A stretch of 64,000 nt of DNA, taken from positions 310,001 through 374,000 of the forward strand of contig JAIXMG010000023.1 of the NCBI GenBank assembly GCA_025201345.1, in the 5' to 3' direction. Position 1 is the first letter of the stretch. Each line of letters begins with the position of its first letter. Positions 1 to 11,704 of the stretch are shown piece after piece. Below the pieces are notes generated by a model. It saw only the letters and a program-made list of their open reading frames with translations. It was not told the DNA's origin and searched no databases. Origin of the DNA: Thamnidium elegans. Lineage: Eukaryota; Mucoromycota; Mucoromycetes; Mucorales; Mucoraceae. Made by a program: the position numbers and the translations under genes.

Positions 1-888
1 CCCAAATGAATCTCACCGCCTAAAAACGTACCTGTTGTAATCACAACATTAGGTGCTCTTATAATCTGTCCATTATCTATAACTTTTGTCAAAAACCGCA
101 CCTTTTTTTTTTACACTTTTTTAATTATTTTTTTTTTTACCTAAACGAACACCATTCACCATTTGTGAAGCACCTTTCTTTACCATACACTGATGATCCT
201 CTTCCGTCATTTGATCATTTAATACAAGATCTGCAACACTGCCAGATTGTATAGTCAAATTGGGGTAATCTTTCAAATACTCTTGTAAATGTTTCTTGTA
301 TAATTTACGATCAATTTGTGCTCTAGGTCCCTAAATAGAATTGTTAATACATATGCTGATAAAAGAAACATCTACTCTTACATAAACCGCAGGTCCTTTT
401 GATTTATTCAAAACCTTAAATTGGATACCAGCAAGATCTATACACACACACACACACACACACAAATGTTAAACTCATCGTAACAATAAAAATAAAAAAA
501 AAGCGTACCTGAAATACGTCCACATACACCATCCAATGCATCGATTTCTCTTACTAAAACACCTTTACCTACACCACCGAAAGAAGGGTTACAAGACATT
601 TCACCTAATATACCTTGTTAATATATATACAAATAAAAAAGAGAGAGGGAGAGTTTAAATACCAATTGTGTCTTTATTTTGAGTCAATAACAAAGTTCTT
701 GCTCCAGATCGTGCTGCTGCAGTGCATGCTTCTGTACCAGCATGTCCACCTCCAATTACAATCACATCAAAATCATTTATTGTCTGAGCTGCAGAATAAG
801 AACGAAAAGTATATTTTTGTTTAAATAAACAAGTGTTGATCGATCTATTTGATCTAAATGATCTAAATGATCTAATATGACATTGCAT
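1..888 (-). CDS. MTO1: MTO1/GidA family mitochondrial tRNA uridine-modification enzyme, 5' part only
   Basis: FAD-dependent enzyme that, with the GTPase MSS1/MnmE, makes the carboxymethylaminomethyl modification at wobble uridine of mitochondrial tRNAs. The first exon carries an Arg/Ser-rich, probably mitochondrial presequence, then the FAD-binding start [14 protein letters not shown]. Later exons encode the family-typical stretches [37 protein letters not shown] and [17 protein letters not shown]. Exons read as 663-888, 509-604, 382-437, 141-330 and 1-101, all with GT/AG borders and consistent phases. The gene runs off the left edge, so the C-terminal tRNA-binding part is missing. The start at 886-888 (MQCHIRSF) was chosen over an in-frame ATG further out because that extension is low-complexity Phe/Pro. 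An intron near 438-508 holds a (CA)n run. Confidence 0.93.
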
Positions 889-1960
889 TTTTAATATTAA
901 AGGGGGGGGAGGAGAAAGGGGGAAAAAATATGAAAAAAAAAAAAGACTGGGGGCCAAATAAAGTGAGTTTAAAAAATATTCATTTATCAAACTTTTTTTG
1001 ACAGTTTTATTAAAACAAAAGTTTGCATACGCATAAATGGTAACCTAGAAACAAAAACTTAGCATGAACGGTAACCTAGGAAACGGAATAGCTTGGCTTA
1101 GCAACCGAGGACCGAGAGTGTTTTTTTTTAAAAAAAAAGAGATAATATGTTTTTCAAAATAAAACCTTTCAGCTGCTTGCTTCTTAAAAAAAGTTTCCCA
1201 TGCCAAAAAAAACATATTCTTCTAAATGCTGCGTCTAGAAGCTCCACCCCCCTCTTTTTTAATTTCGATACGTTTTTTCATTTGGGCTCTGATACCTACG
1301 GGTACTCTGTTATACAATTTACTCAAGAGAAGGGTACTCTTATGTCTCTTACCCTTGAATTAAAAAAAAAAAAAAGAGTGCCCGATCAAATTTTATGATT
1401 TCATTTCCCAAAAGTAGAGTTTTAAAATAACAGAGTTACCTTGGCCAACAAAGAGAAGGGTATCGTCACATATTAAAAAAGTGACCCAAGCCTCTCTCTT
1501 ATAGGTGCGATAAGCAAAAAAAAAAAAAAAAAAAAAATGATGACCCTGTTTCGGTGCCCTGCCGTCGGTCCGCATGTAATTGGGGTTACATCCGACAAGC
1601 AATGATGGGTAACAAATTTATGCTTTTTATTTACATATTTTTGTTTTTTTTCGGGAAGTTGATGATGGTAACTCTTTTAGCAAGAATAATTTTTTTTATT
1701 TTTTAAAAAATAAATTTTTTATTAATTTTTTTTTTTTTAAAAAGAAAAAGAGAGAGGGGATAAAAAAAATGAGTCATTTTGAAGAAACCCAAAAAAGGGG
1801 AGAAGAGGAGGCAACGTCGATAGAGTTTCTTTTAAAATAAAAAACATTTTTGTATAATTACAAAAAATAATAATTAAAAAGAATGGGTAAAAATATACAC
1901 AAGAAATTTTATATGGACAAAGGGTGGGGGGTGTAGTAGTAGAAAATAGTATGAGGCTCT
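889..1960. other. Intergenic region with short GGTAACCTAG repeats
   Basis: About 1.1 kb between the divergent end of MTO1 and the 3' end of the cyclin gene. It has many homopolymer runs, including a T9A9 block at 1121-1138 and an A run near 1517-1536. The sequence GGTAACCTAG-AAAC occurs twice at about 1039-1083, just upstream of MTO1. Short open frames here have no recognisable domain and are dominated by Phe/Lys from homopolymers. I see no gene. Confidence 0.5.
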
Positions 1961-2871
1961 TTAGCAGCGCTTTTTAGAAGTTTTATCATCATCTTGCCAT
2001 GAAGAATCAAACTTTCTCTTTTTAGGAGACTCAGGCAAGCAAGAATCTTCAAGCGGAGGAGACGGTAAACTTTGTTGAGCACGAACTAAACTGATATTTT
2101 GAGATTTTTGTTGAAGATTATTACGATTAACACTATGAACAATATTTGAAGCAGCAGCAGCAGGAGTAGGATTCATCTTGAGATGAGTCTGAAGCATCAA
2201 AATCCATTGATCATAGGTATCTTTTTTAACGAACAAACGATAATCTAACAATTGGAGCATGACTTTTTCAGCATGATTAATTTCCTGGACATTTAATCCA
2301 CTGACTTTACTCCAGGCAGAATTTTTATAAGTTTTATCTTGTAAATATTTATGCGCTGAAATTAAGGATGCAAGAAACATGCGTCTTCCACAAGAGATAT
2401 AAACGTCGTCATTTCTCTTTTCTTGTACTCGAGAACGGATACGGAAAAGGTAAAAAATCGCAAGTTGGAGGGTAGAATGTGTTGTACGCGAATGTTTCAA
2501 GATGTGGTGTAAAAATGTGTTTAAATCCGCAATAGGTTTACTACCAGAAGAAGGTGAGCTGATCGAATTAGGCCAAATAGAAGCGATTACTTGAACCGTA
2601 ACGTCTATAATATAAAATATAAAATTAATATTTTTTTTTTTTGAAAAATAAAAAAACAGGGGATAAATTTAATCTTACCAACAAGTGCACTAACATAGGA
2701 TTTTTGTTGTTCGTGAAATACTTGTTGTTTACGCTTGGTTTCAAGTTCGTTTTGCATAGCTTGATTCATAAGAAAGGAAATTAAGTTGGGATAGCCCAAA
2801 TTGGAGCTGTATTTATCATTGGGCTGCGCAACAAGAGTGACTGCGGGAGTAATTTCTGTGTGAGGTGTCAT
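1961..2871 (-). CDS. Pho80/PCL-type cyclin (Pho85-type CDK partner)
   Basis: Two exons, 2679-2871 and 1961-2604, joined in phase 1, give a 278-aa protein. The cyclin box is clear: LQLAIFYLFRIRS, then CGRRMFLASLISAHKYLQD, AWSKVSGLNVQEINHAEKVML and LLDYRLFV, the pattern of the PCL1/PCL2/Clg1 class that activates Pho85-like kinases. After about residue 210 the tail is Ser/Pro-rich and ends with two basic patches, KKRK and SKKRC, that could serve as nuclear signals. Such cyclins link nutrient or cell-cycle state to Pho85 activity; the specific role here cannot be told. The start ATG at 2869-2871 opens the longest in-frame exon. Confidence 0.88.
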
Positions 2872-5362
2872 GATCCCTTTTTTTATTATATTTTTTTTAC
2901 TACTGTAAAAAAAAAGAGAGAGAGATAAAGGAAATATACAGAAAAAAAGAAAAAAAAAAGTTTTTTTCTTTCTGTTGCTTGTTTTTAAAAAAAAAGTTGT
3001 TTTAGGTTGTTGTTTTAATCGATGAAATTGTTTTTAGAAAATGAGCTACGTTTTTTTTTTTTGTTGAAAAAAAAAATCACTATTTTAAACAATAATAATG
3101 GAAATCATGGTATAGAACGTTAAAAAAAGAAGGTGTTTTTAAAAAAGGGTTTCAGAAGGTATAATAAAATAAAAAAAAAAGGGTCGTTAAAAAAAAGAGA
3201 GAGAGAAAGGAAAGGGTTTTTTTTGGGTTTATATATGTAAAAAAGAAAAAAATGTGATACTTTTTAGAAAAAGAAAAAATTTCCAAAGAGAGGGGAGGGG
3301 GGTAGGGAGGGGCTAAAAGGATTGTTTGTGAGTCATTACGGAATTTTTCATTGGCTTAATTTTAAACCACTTACATCTCAGTTTGCCAATGAAAGGTAGC
3401 TCACTTTGTTTGTTAAAAAAAGTGTGTAATTCGATTGGCGATAAAAATGACTCAACTAAAAGAAACAACATTTTTTATTATGTTTTTCTTTATTTTTTAT
3501 TTACTGCCAACGACTGCACCTTTTTTTTCTCTTTTTTTCAGTGTTAACAGACCCTTTTTTTGTTTTCTGTATGTGTTTTTTTTCGTAATAAAGATAGAAC
3601 CCTTTTTTTTTTAAGCGTACCTTTAAAAAGTTTTCCCACCCTCATTTTCCCAAAATTGTTTAAAAAAGTGCGTAATCAAAGTCAGCCCACTTTAAATTTT
3701 TTTCAGTCAGCTAATCTTTTTTTATGAAAAAAAAAAAACCCTACGACATTACGGGTCCACTATTTGACGATCCTCCCCTCTCTGAAGACATTTTTGGTAA
3801 TATTTTTTTTTTTACTTCTTTATCGGATGGTTCCCTCCTCCTTAAAAAAAGTGGGTGGATACCGGTTTTCTTTTTTTATCGGAAGTTGCTTGAATTAACG
3901 TCATTCGGTTGGTCTCCTTGGATACCCTAGCAACCCAGGCACCTGTTCTTGATCTCATTGTTTAAACATATCTAGACTACCTTTTTTTTTTTTTTTTTGC
4001 AGAACCTAATTGTTCTTTCAAAACAAAACCTTTTTTTCATGTGCTAAAAAAGTGACAATTAAAAAAAAAGGTACCTGCACAAAAAAAACGCATGAATTTT
4101 ACCAAATAAACAAAACAATATCGTGATTAACACATTTTCGATGATGGTTCCTTTTTCTTTTTTTTACTTTTGAACAACAATAAAGAAGACACCTAAAAAA
4201 AAAAAAGTGAGCAGTAAAAATAATCTAATCACGTTTTTTTGAGTAAAGATCTCATCAATCTCTTAAAAAGGGGGTCACTATTATTTAAAAAAAAATCCAA
4301 AAAATGACTAAGCATTAGGTATTGCTTCTTCTGCGAATAGTTTCTTTTAAAGCATTTACAAAAAAAAAAGTATGTGCCCTTCGTGATTTTATTTTTTTAA
4401 AGGTATTAATGAATGTATTATGCTCTTTAAAAAAAAAAATACCGGCAAGCGTAACGGAAAGTATTTAGAGTCATATATATCGCAGTAAAAAATCTATATC
4501 CGTATGCCAATCAAGATAACAAAAAAGTCTACACGGGAAAAGACCAATCAACCGCGAAAAAAAAATATTCATTGGCAGCAGGGCCCACTAAAAGTGGTTA
4601 TCTAATACATATATGACGAGATGGGTTAGACTGACACTTTTATGTGCCTGGTTTTAACATATATACACGTTTTATTGGGTTGTATTTGTTCCGTATTTTT
4701 CTCACCTTGCAAGGGTCGAACCGAAATTATATACACACATATAAAAAAAAAGCAAATCATAAATACTCTTTTCTTCTTTCTCGTAATTAATTAAAACCTC
4801 AGTTGCAGTTACGTGTTTTTTTTCTCCTTTCCTACTGCAACAAATATTTTAAACAAGAAAAAAAAAAAAGTGACTTTCAGCGCATAATTAGATATTATTT
4901 TCAACCGCATCTTTATCACTTATGAACTATATAAAAACTGAACTACATATTCCATCCTTTTCTTAAGCGATAATACTTCAGGCTATTATCTTGTGGTACG
5001 GCGTTTTTTTTTTTTTTTTTTGTACACTGTAACACTGAAAAAACAAAAACTTATCGGGCCATTCCCTAGACTTCTCCCGGAAAACCACACTTGCTTCCAC
5101 TTTTTCTTTGTAGCTTGTTTATAATATTTTGCAGAGCAAAAAAAAAAAAAAAAACTTTTAGTAATCAGAGAGGAGACACCCTTTCTCGGGGAAACAAAAA
5201 AAAAAGGTGAACGTAGACGTAAAAATGCTTACCAATCACGTGCTTTTATTTTTTTCAGCAAAAAAAAAAAAAAGTTCGCTGTTTTTTTTTTTCTTTCCAT
5301 TTCTTTCTCTCTCTTTTTTTTTTCTCCCTTTTTATCAAAAAAAAAAAAAATAAAAAAATCCA
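2872..5362. other. 2.5-kb low-complexity intergenic region
   Basis: Head-to-head spacer between the cyclin gene (-) and the AN1 zinc-finger gene (+). Dense in A and T homopolymers of 8-20 nt, with GA-rich and CT-rich stretches. One open frame at 3724-3930 begins with a Lys run and has no homology I recognise. No RNA gene or transposon is visible. It probably holds both promoters. Confidence 0.5.
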
Positions 5363-6057
5363 ATGGAGGACAATAACGCACTTGAAGCACCTACACCTTG
5401 TACAGCTGGATGTGGTTTTTACGGTAACAAGATTTACAACAACATGTGTTCAAAGTGTTTTAAAGAACAAGATGACCGGAATAAAAATGGTAAAAAAAAA
5501 AAAAAAAAAAAAAAAAGTACAAGTTTAAAGCATAAATTGCTAAAAACAGTTTTAATAGATCTCAAGATGGAAAATAAACCCTTAATCACAAAAGAACTTT
5601 TACAAGAACCGACCACAATACCAGTTGAACAACAAGAAGAACCAACACTAAATTCAACAGTAGTAAAAGAACAAGAAAATAAAGATGATAAAGAACCTAC
5701 ACAAAAGAACAAAGGACGTTGTTTTTCTTGTCGTGCCAAGGTAAATAATAACAAATAAGAAAGGAAGAAAAGAGATAATTAAAAAAAAATACTTGTTATG
5801 TATAGATTCCACTGGCTAAACAGTTGACCAATAAATGCAGGTGTGAGTACGTCTTTTGTGATACACATCGTTATCCAGACAAGCATGATTGTAAATTTGA
5901 TCATGTAAAAAATGATAAAGGTAAACAATATACATGTATATTTTTTTTTCTTTTTTATATTAATCCGTATATAACAGAAATCTTGACAAAAAACAACCCG
6001 AAACTTCATGATAAACCGCGCGGTGGTAATTCATTCAACCGACTTGATAGTATCTAA
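5363..6057 (+). CDS. A20/AN1-type zinc-finger protein (ZFAND5/6 or SAP-like)
   Basis: N-terminal A20 finger at about residues 12-36 (CTAGCGFYG, then CSKCF) and C-terminal AN1 finger beginning GRCFSCRAKV and continuing across an intron as CRCEYVFCDTHRYPDKHDC, followed by a typical basic AN1 tail. Proteins with this layout bind ubiquitin through A20 and act in proteasome and stress responses. Exons: 5363-5489, 5550-5740, 5806-5920, 5978-6057, giving 170 aa. The first intron (5490-5549) is 60 nt and in frame. If retained it would add 20 residues starting with eight lysines, so splicing there is likely (GT start, GCTAA near the AG end) but not certain. The stop is shared by both readings. Confidence 0.88.
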
Positions 6058-6271
6058 TTCACGTGCATACGAACCCAATCAAAACATAGCAGTGGCAAAA
6101 AGTAATAAATGACCTTTTTTTGACCCATGACCACAAGCTTTTTTTTTTAAAAAAAAGGGGGAACAACTTTTTTTTTTTTATGTGTATAAAAAGAGTCTTT
6201 TTTTTGTGTGTGTGTTCTTCTTTTCTTCTTTTTCTTCTTTAACACACAAACAAATATTAGCCACCCAAAAA

Positions 6272-6727
6272 ATGAATCATTACTTTACACGACTTTCTTT
6301 TGAAAAATTAGAAAACTTTGATATGCAAAAATCCAGTTTATCCTCTTTTGTACTTGTACGTAATTCACTGATTACTGCCCTTACAATGCAACAACACTTT
6401 AACACTATGCTTGACCCAGAAGATGATCTAATGGAAGAAGAATATGATAGTAACATGATGTTATTTGATCAGGTAGAAGAAGAACAACAAGTATGGTTAG
6501 ATTCATGTTTTAATGAATTGGATCAAGTTTATAATCAAGAAGAAGACTCAGATGAAGAAGAGGATAATATGCCAACTTCTCCACAAGATGATGATGTGCC
6601 TTTTTATAACCAATTAAAAAAGAAGCCAACCTTTTACATTAATGAGGAAGAGGAAGAGGAAGAAGATGGTTTAATTTGTTATGATATTCCATTTTTATCT
6701 TTGGTTGATGGTCAACCATCATTGTAA
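6272..6727 (+). CDS. Small acidic protein of unknown function
   Basis: Intronless frame of 151 aa starting MNHYFTRLSFEKLENFD. The upstream in-frame ATG at 6182 would add a Phe/Ser stretch encoded by a CT-rich leader and was not used. The protein has a hydrophobic, helical N-terminal third, then runs of Asp/Glu (for example EEDSDEEEDN and an eight-Glu run with one Asp) around a short conserved-looking C-terminus, DGLICYDIPFLSLVDGQPSL. I do not recognise a domain. Acidic clusters around short hydrophobic motifs suggest a protein-interaction role, which is inference only. Confidence 0.6.
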   Translation: MNHYFTRLSFEKLENFDMQKSSLSSFVLVRNSLITALTMQQHFNTMLDPEDDLMEEEYDSNMMLFDQVEEEQQVWLDSCFNELDQVYNQEEDSDEEEDNMPTSPQDDDVPFYNQLKKKPTFYINEEEEEEEDGLICYDIPFLSLVDGQPSL

Positions 6728-6938
6728 ATAAATAAGAACGTTTTTTTTTTTTTTGTATATACACATACACCCCCCCCCCTCCTCCTTCTCTATTCTATTA
6801 TACTGTACACACACATATTATATATATATATAAATAAAGTAAATCAAAAAAAAAAAAAATTCCGATCAAAAAGATTTTCGTGTGTGGGAGAAAAAAAAAA
6901 TAATAATAATAACCATTCTATTTTTTATTGTACTTTTT
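6728..6938. other. Convergent 3' ends with microsatellites
   Basis: Short spacer between two convergent genes containing a C8 run, a (TA)n tract and A13/A10 runs. AATAAA-like signals occur (TAAATAAAG near 6830). No gene. Confidence 0.5.
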
Positions 6939-8717
6939 TTAATCAATAAGATGGTAAACACCCTTTTCTACTTGACCATCTCCCTTTTCATAAGGAAGAT
7001 CGAATACAGCATTACTACGGAATCTTCTCAAGAAATAAATAGCAACAGCTTCTAAATCTGTAGGCTTAATGTAAAGGTCTTCAAATGTAAGAGCACCAGG
7101 TGTAATCTTATCATCCATTTTCAACTAACAACAAACATGTGTTAGCAACAAAAAATCATGGGTTTATATAAATTACACTTACTCTTTCAATTAAATCGGG
7201 ACTGACCATTTGGTTATAAGGCAACTTATCCATAAGTGTAGCAATAAGCCTTGTAAATCAACTGATGTTAATGTCACGGGTAATAATAATAAATCGTCAT
7301 CATAAAACTTACTTGATACCAGCATTAGGAATAGGATAAATAGGAAGAGGCTTCATAGCGATTTCACGAGCAAGCTCAAAGATTTGCTTGACTTGATATT
7401 CTCTAGGACCGTAAAGTTCATAAGTCTTTCCAACTGTAGATTCAGCTGTCAACATAATTTCAAGTGCATGAGCAACATCGATAGCCTACATTTAAATTAA
7501 TAAAAAAACGAAAAAAAAGGCCCCTATTATAGTTTAAAACTTACAGAAACAGGGCGAATCTTGGTTTCACCTTCGTTGACATAATATTGCCATCCTTCGT
7601 TTTCTAAAATACAAAATAGTTTAGCTTCTCCAAATATAAATCATCTGATCATTTTACGCATACCACCAATTTTGTTCAAGAAACGATCTTCATGACCCCA
7701 CATAATAGAAGGACGAACAATAGTAGCTCCAGGAATAATTTCACGAACATACTTTTCACCTAAAGCCTACATACACAATATAAATAAACCAACATAAACA
7801 AACAACAGCAAAACTATACCTTGGAACGGAGGAACTTGGAAGGGGAGTCTTCAGAAGCATTTAAAGCAGAAACTTGAACGAACTTGGAAACACCATTTTC
7901 AGCACAAACTTCAGCTAAACGACGAGCACCATCTGCATGAACAGCATCAAAAGTAAAGTTCCTATTATTTTTTTTGGGGAGGTTATTTTTTTTATGCAAA
8001 ACACACAAACAAATGTCTTTTTTTTTACTTTGTTTCGTAATCACGACCAATTAAGTTATAAACAGTATCAGAGTGACGAACACATTCAACTAAAGATTCT
8101 CTGTCCTTCAAGTTGAACTCTAAAGGAATAACTTGACCCAAATCACCAGAGACCTTGAGATGTCTAGATTCATCAGGGTCACGGTTAGCAACAATAACTT
8201 GAGTACCTTGTTGAGCTATTAAATACATTTAGTGTCTATTTTTTTTATATGTGTGCTGAATTTGTATCTACCGAGTTTGTGAACAACATAACGGCCCAAG
8301 AAACCAGTACAACCAAAAACGGTAGCAATATGACCATTAGTAGAAGATCTATTTTAAATAGCTTTAGTGTGTGACGCACAATTTTTTTTATTTTTATTTC
8401 TTACCTGCCACCCAAACCATGTCTGATCAAGGGTTGACCATTTTTCTTTGTGAAAGTCAAATCGTGAATGTTACGCTACACATCATTTTAAAAAAAATAA
8501 TTAGATTCTCGCTCTTTCGTTTTGTTGTTCGTATATATTTACAGTTTGAGTAGCCGTGGTGACTTTGGCAAGGACTTGAGGACGTCCAACCTCTACAAAA
8601 ATTTAAAAACAGTGTCAGCTGTTCTTGTCCTTTTTTTATATATATTTTATGTACTCTTGTTGAATTCGTCAAAACTATATATTTTTATTTACGTTTTAAT
8701 GCAACAGAAGCGAGCAT
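6939..8717 (-). CDS. NDUFA9: NADH:ubiquinone oxidoreductase 39/40-kDa subunit, mitochondrial complex I
   Basis: Atypical short-chain-dehydrogenase-like subunit of the complex I peripheral arm. Eleven exons: 8693-8717, 8543-8592, 8405-8475, 8272-8348, 8029-8215, 7820-7961, 7664-7766, 7545-7603, 7313-7485, 7183-7249, 6939-7124, summing to 379 aa in frame. The N-terminus is a short, probably mitochondrial, targeting sequence. The nucleotide-binding start [18 protein letters not shown], then [62 protein letters not shown] and the C-terminal [19 protein letters not shown] are diagnostic. Exon 1 codes for only eight residues plus one base. The high intron count is normal for this window. Confidence 0.95.
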
Positions 8718-8884
8718 TTTCAGTTCTAATGAGGGAGAGGGGAGTGGAGAAAAAGAACTTTAAAAAAAAAATACAACAACAAAATTCAATGGGCTTTAAA
8801 AAAAAAACAAATCTCTACAAGGGCTGACGTCAAACAAAAAAAAAAGGCGGCTAAACAATTAGACCGATTTTTTTTTTTTTATTG

Positions 8885-9897
8885 TTACTTTGAGCATTGG
8901 GAACTTCTTCGTTGTCTTGCTCGTTCAGCAACGACAGCAACACCAGGAAACGAAGCCGGATTATTGTGCCACTTTTTCCCCTGAATCAAGTCTTGCTGCA
9001 ACCTAGCACCTTGGGTCAACCCAGCCACGCCGACCATATCTTTCTTCAGTACCTCTTCTTGTCCTTGGCCTCCATTTTCTTTGGGCGCATACCTTCTCAA
9101 GGCATTTAATTCCTCCTTCAAAGTCTCATGCCTGTACGCGACGCGAATATCGGGTACATTCGTTTTACTCATATCGTTTCCCTGGATCCCCGGCTTCTTA
9201 TACTCGTCGCCGATCCATCTTCTTTTTACTGTGTCTTCCCACCCGCACTGCAGCACCGAGTTCCTCGCCAGCTCGCACATATCTGTTGACGACAGCTTCC
9301 AAATCTGCGCTGCCACGCTGTACTCTTCAATCAGCGGCTCCTTGGTAAAATGAAACTGCAGCGGGTCGTCGGTCGAGATCGAGATATTGAGCCCGCGCTG
9401 AAAGAACTGCGGTAGCGGGTTACGCTCGTACGTTAAAAACAGTGCGTTGTTGGACAGCGGTGACATTGCAATACCGATCTGCGCCAAATAGTACAGGTAC
9501 TGCAGCGCTGGCACCTTACGCAGTAAGATCCCGTGTGAGATACCGTGCGACGTTAAAAAAGCCGCCGTGAGGTGGTCAGTGTCGCCTGCTTCGCCGCAAT
9601 GAGGTCGTAGCACAAACGTGTTGAACCCGCGTTCTTGGCGCCAGCTGTTTAACGAGCACAGGTTAGAGTACATGTAGTAGAGATAGTAGCTGTAAGGCGG
9701 GTTGTTGCTGTGTGTCCAGTCCTTGGGCAGCGGGTAGTTGCGGAACGTTGCCCGTTCTACTTTAGACTCATCGTCTACAGAGTCGAAACCAATCACACGC
9801 TGTAAAAACATGTACAAGTCTGGGTGAGACTGAGGGTCTTTTGTAACCTGGAACAATGGTTCAAACAAATCTAGTTATAAAAACGTTAAACTTACTA

Positions 9898-9930
<33 letters not shown>

Positions 9931-11172
9931 ATAATGTCTCCAAAGTTTTGTACTTGACCAGACGCTTTATAGACGTTATACAATCTAGGCACTTGCACCA
10001 ACCACCTTACATTAGGCGAATAAAGCTTATTATGAACGACCCACTTGGCCAACTTATCCCACTCATCACTAGCTCTTCCATAAATCGACACGCGATACTC
10101 AGCCGCCTGATACTTTGACGACTCCAAATCCGACACCACCTCCTTTGTAATTTCCGCCAAGTACCTTCCATGTATATAATTATCCGTCTTCATAAAGATT
10201 TCTCGCAGTCGACTTTCACCGATGGGATTATACTTTAGGTTGAACTTATCAAACCGGTGGAACGAGTCTTTATGTGCGTGCATGTCTAGTGTATCGATTG
10301 ATAAATCGTACGCCGTCAATCCCAAGCTTTCAAACACCCCCTTCAGCGTCAGATATTCTCCGTCTCGATAAATCACCACGTCATTAGGTGATTTCTTCAT
10401 CTTGGATTTAATAAACCGTAACAGATGCTTTTGGTTCATGCAGCTCGAATGGTGCACGTGAGTGTCTACTTTACGCACATTGTAAAAGTCTCGGTGCGGT
10501 ACGCGCTTCGAGTCTGCAAGCTCTTGAAATTCGTTCAGCAAGATGTACATTTGCCATTTAGAGTCCAAGTAACGTAATCGACGAAACGCAAAGCTCTTGG
10601 AGGGTCCGTCACTGATGGCCGTCAAAATGTAGTCTAAATCTTTATAGAATTCTGTACATGATTCAACTTGATATGCAGGTTTACCTTCCTGCTGGTCTAA
10701 TCATAATATTGTGTCATTTTTTTTTTGCTGTTTATAGTATAGTGCCTATTATTAAAATTACCTTCTTCTGATTTAAATACGTTATAAAACCCACCTGTAC
10801 CCACGCTAAAATCGTACTATACATATTTGTTATTTTTTTAAAACATGGCATGATATTTATCAAAAAAAAAAAAAAAAAACTTACAGAATGTGTACCAGGT
10901 ATCTTTACATGAAGTGGATCGAAATCCGCTCCAACAGAATCAATAGGATTCGCCTCTCTTGCTTTTTCTTTCGCTCTCAACTCAGTCAGTACTTCTGGAG
11001 GAGGAGGAGGCCACGAAGGAGGAGGAGGCGCTGGATAGATTTCCCATCCTGGCTTATTCTTCGGGTCGTCACAATCTCTTTGCTTTGAACTCTTCATATA
11101 CTTTTCACGCAAGTTGAGACACGTTTGAAAAGTATTGTATAATTCACGTAATTCCGCTGTAATAGCTTCGTC

Positions 11173-11205
<33 letters not shown>

Positions 11206-11509
11206 AATGAGCGAAATGTACTTTTTTTTTTTCTTTTTTTTTTTTACCTTTAAAACTTGTATGAACGTTAGCCGGCATATCATTTATAGAAGCAGATAAT
11301 GGTATAACCGGTAATTTAGAAATATTATAAAACTCTTGTTCTTCTTCTTCTAAAGAAGGACCGATATGACCGAGATACTTGCTATCTTGCTGGTTTTTTT
11401 TTTTTTTTTTTTAGCTGGCTAGTTACAACTTGAAATATATTTTACTTACTTCATGAATTGATTTTAAATGATGATAATCAAAATAAGGTGTATCTTCGTC
11501 TTCTGCCAT
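8885..11509 (-). CDS. AMD1: AMP deaminase
   Basis: Converts AMP to IMP and ammonia in the cytosolic purine nucleotide cycle. Six exons (11450-11509, 11248-11389, 10885-11171, 10762-10816, 9926-10696, 8885-9870) give 766 aa. Zinc-binding HxH is in [21 protein letters not shown] near residue 260; [37 protein letters not shown] and [17 protein letters not shown] (about residue 605) are the other catalytic-domain signatures. The N-terminal region is acidic with a Pro-rich patch ([13 protein letters not shown]) and lacks known domains, as usual for the variable regulatory end. Acceptor choice at 10816 was fixed by frame: the nearer AG would give a stop. The intron at 9871-9925 is mostly a homopolymer. 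The final exon is noticeably more GC-rich than neighbouring exons. Confidence 0.96.
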
Positions 11510-11704
11510 AGTAAATAAAAAAAAACAAAAGAAAGATAAAAAAGAATCGCATTTGTAAGGAATATATATTCGTTTTGTTTGTTTTTTTAAAGCAGCGACA
11601 TATGTATTTTAACGTAATGTGCATAATTTGCGACTAACTAAAAAAGAAAGATGTTTACACACACGAAATACGTATTATTTATTAAAATTAAAGAGTAGTT
11701 ATTA

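Noticed and set aside
1147..1602. Short open frames on both strands
   Set aside because: Composition driven by A/T runs, overlapping on opposite strands, nothing conserved recognised.
3724..3930. 68-codon plus-strand frame in the intergenic region
   Set aside because: Begins with a Lys run from poly-A, no domain, no splice partners; expected by chance in homopolymer-rich DNA.
4700..4730. B-box-like GGTTCGACCC on the minus strand, possible tRNA
   Set aside because: No matching acceptor, D or anticodon arms can be folded around it.
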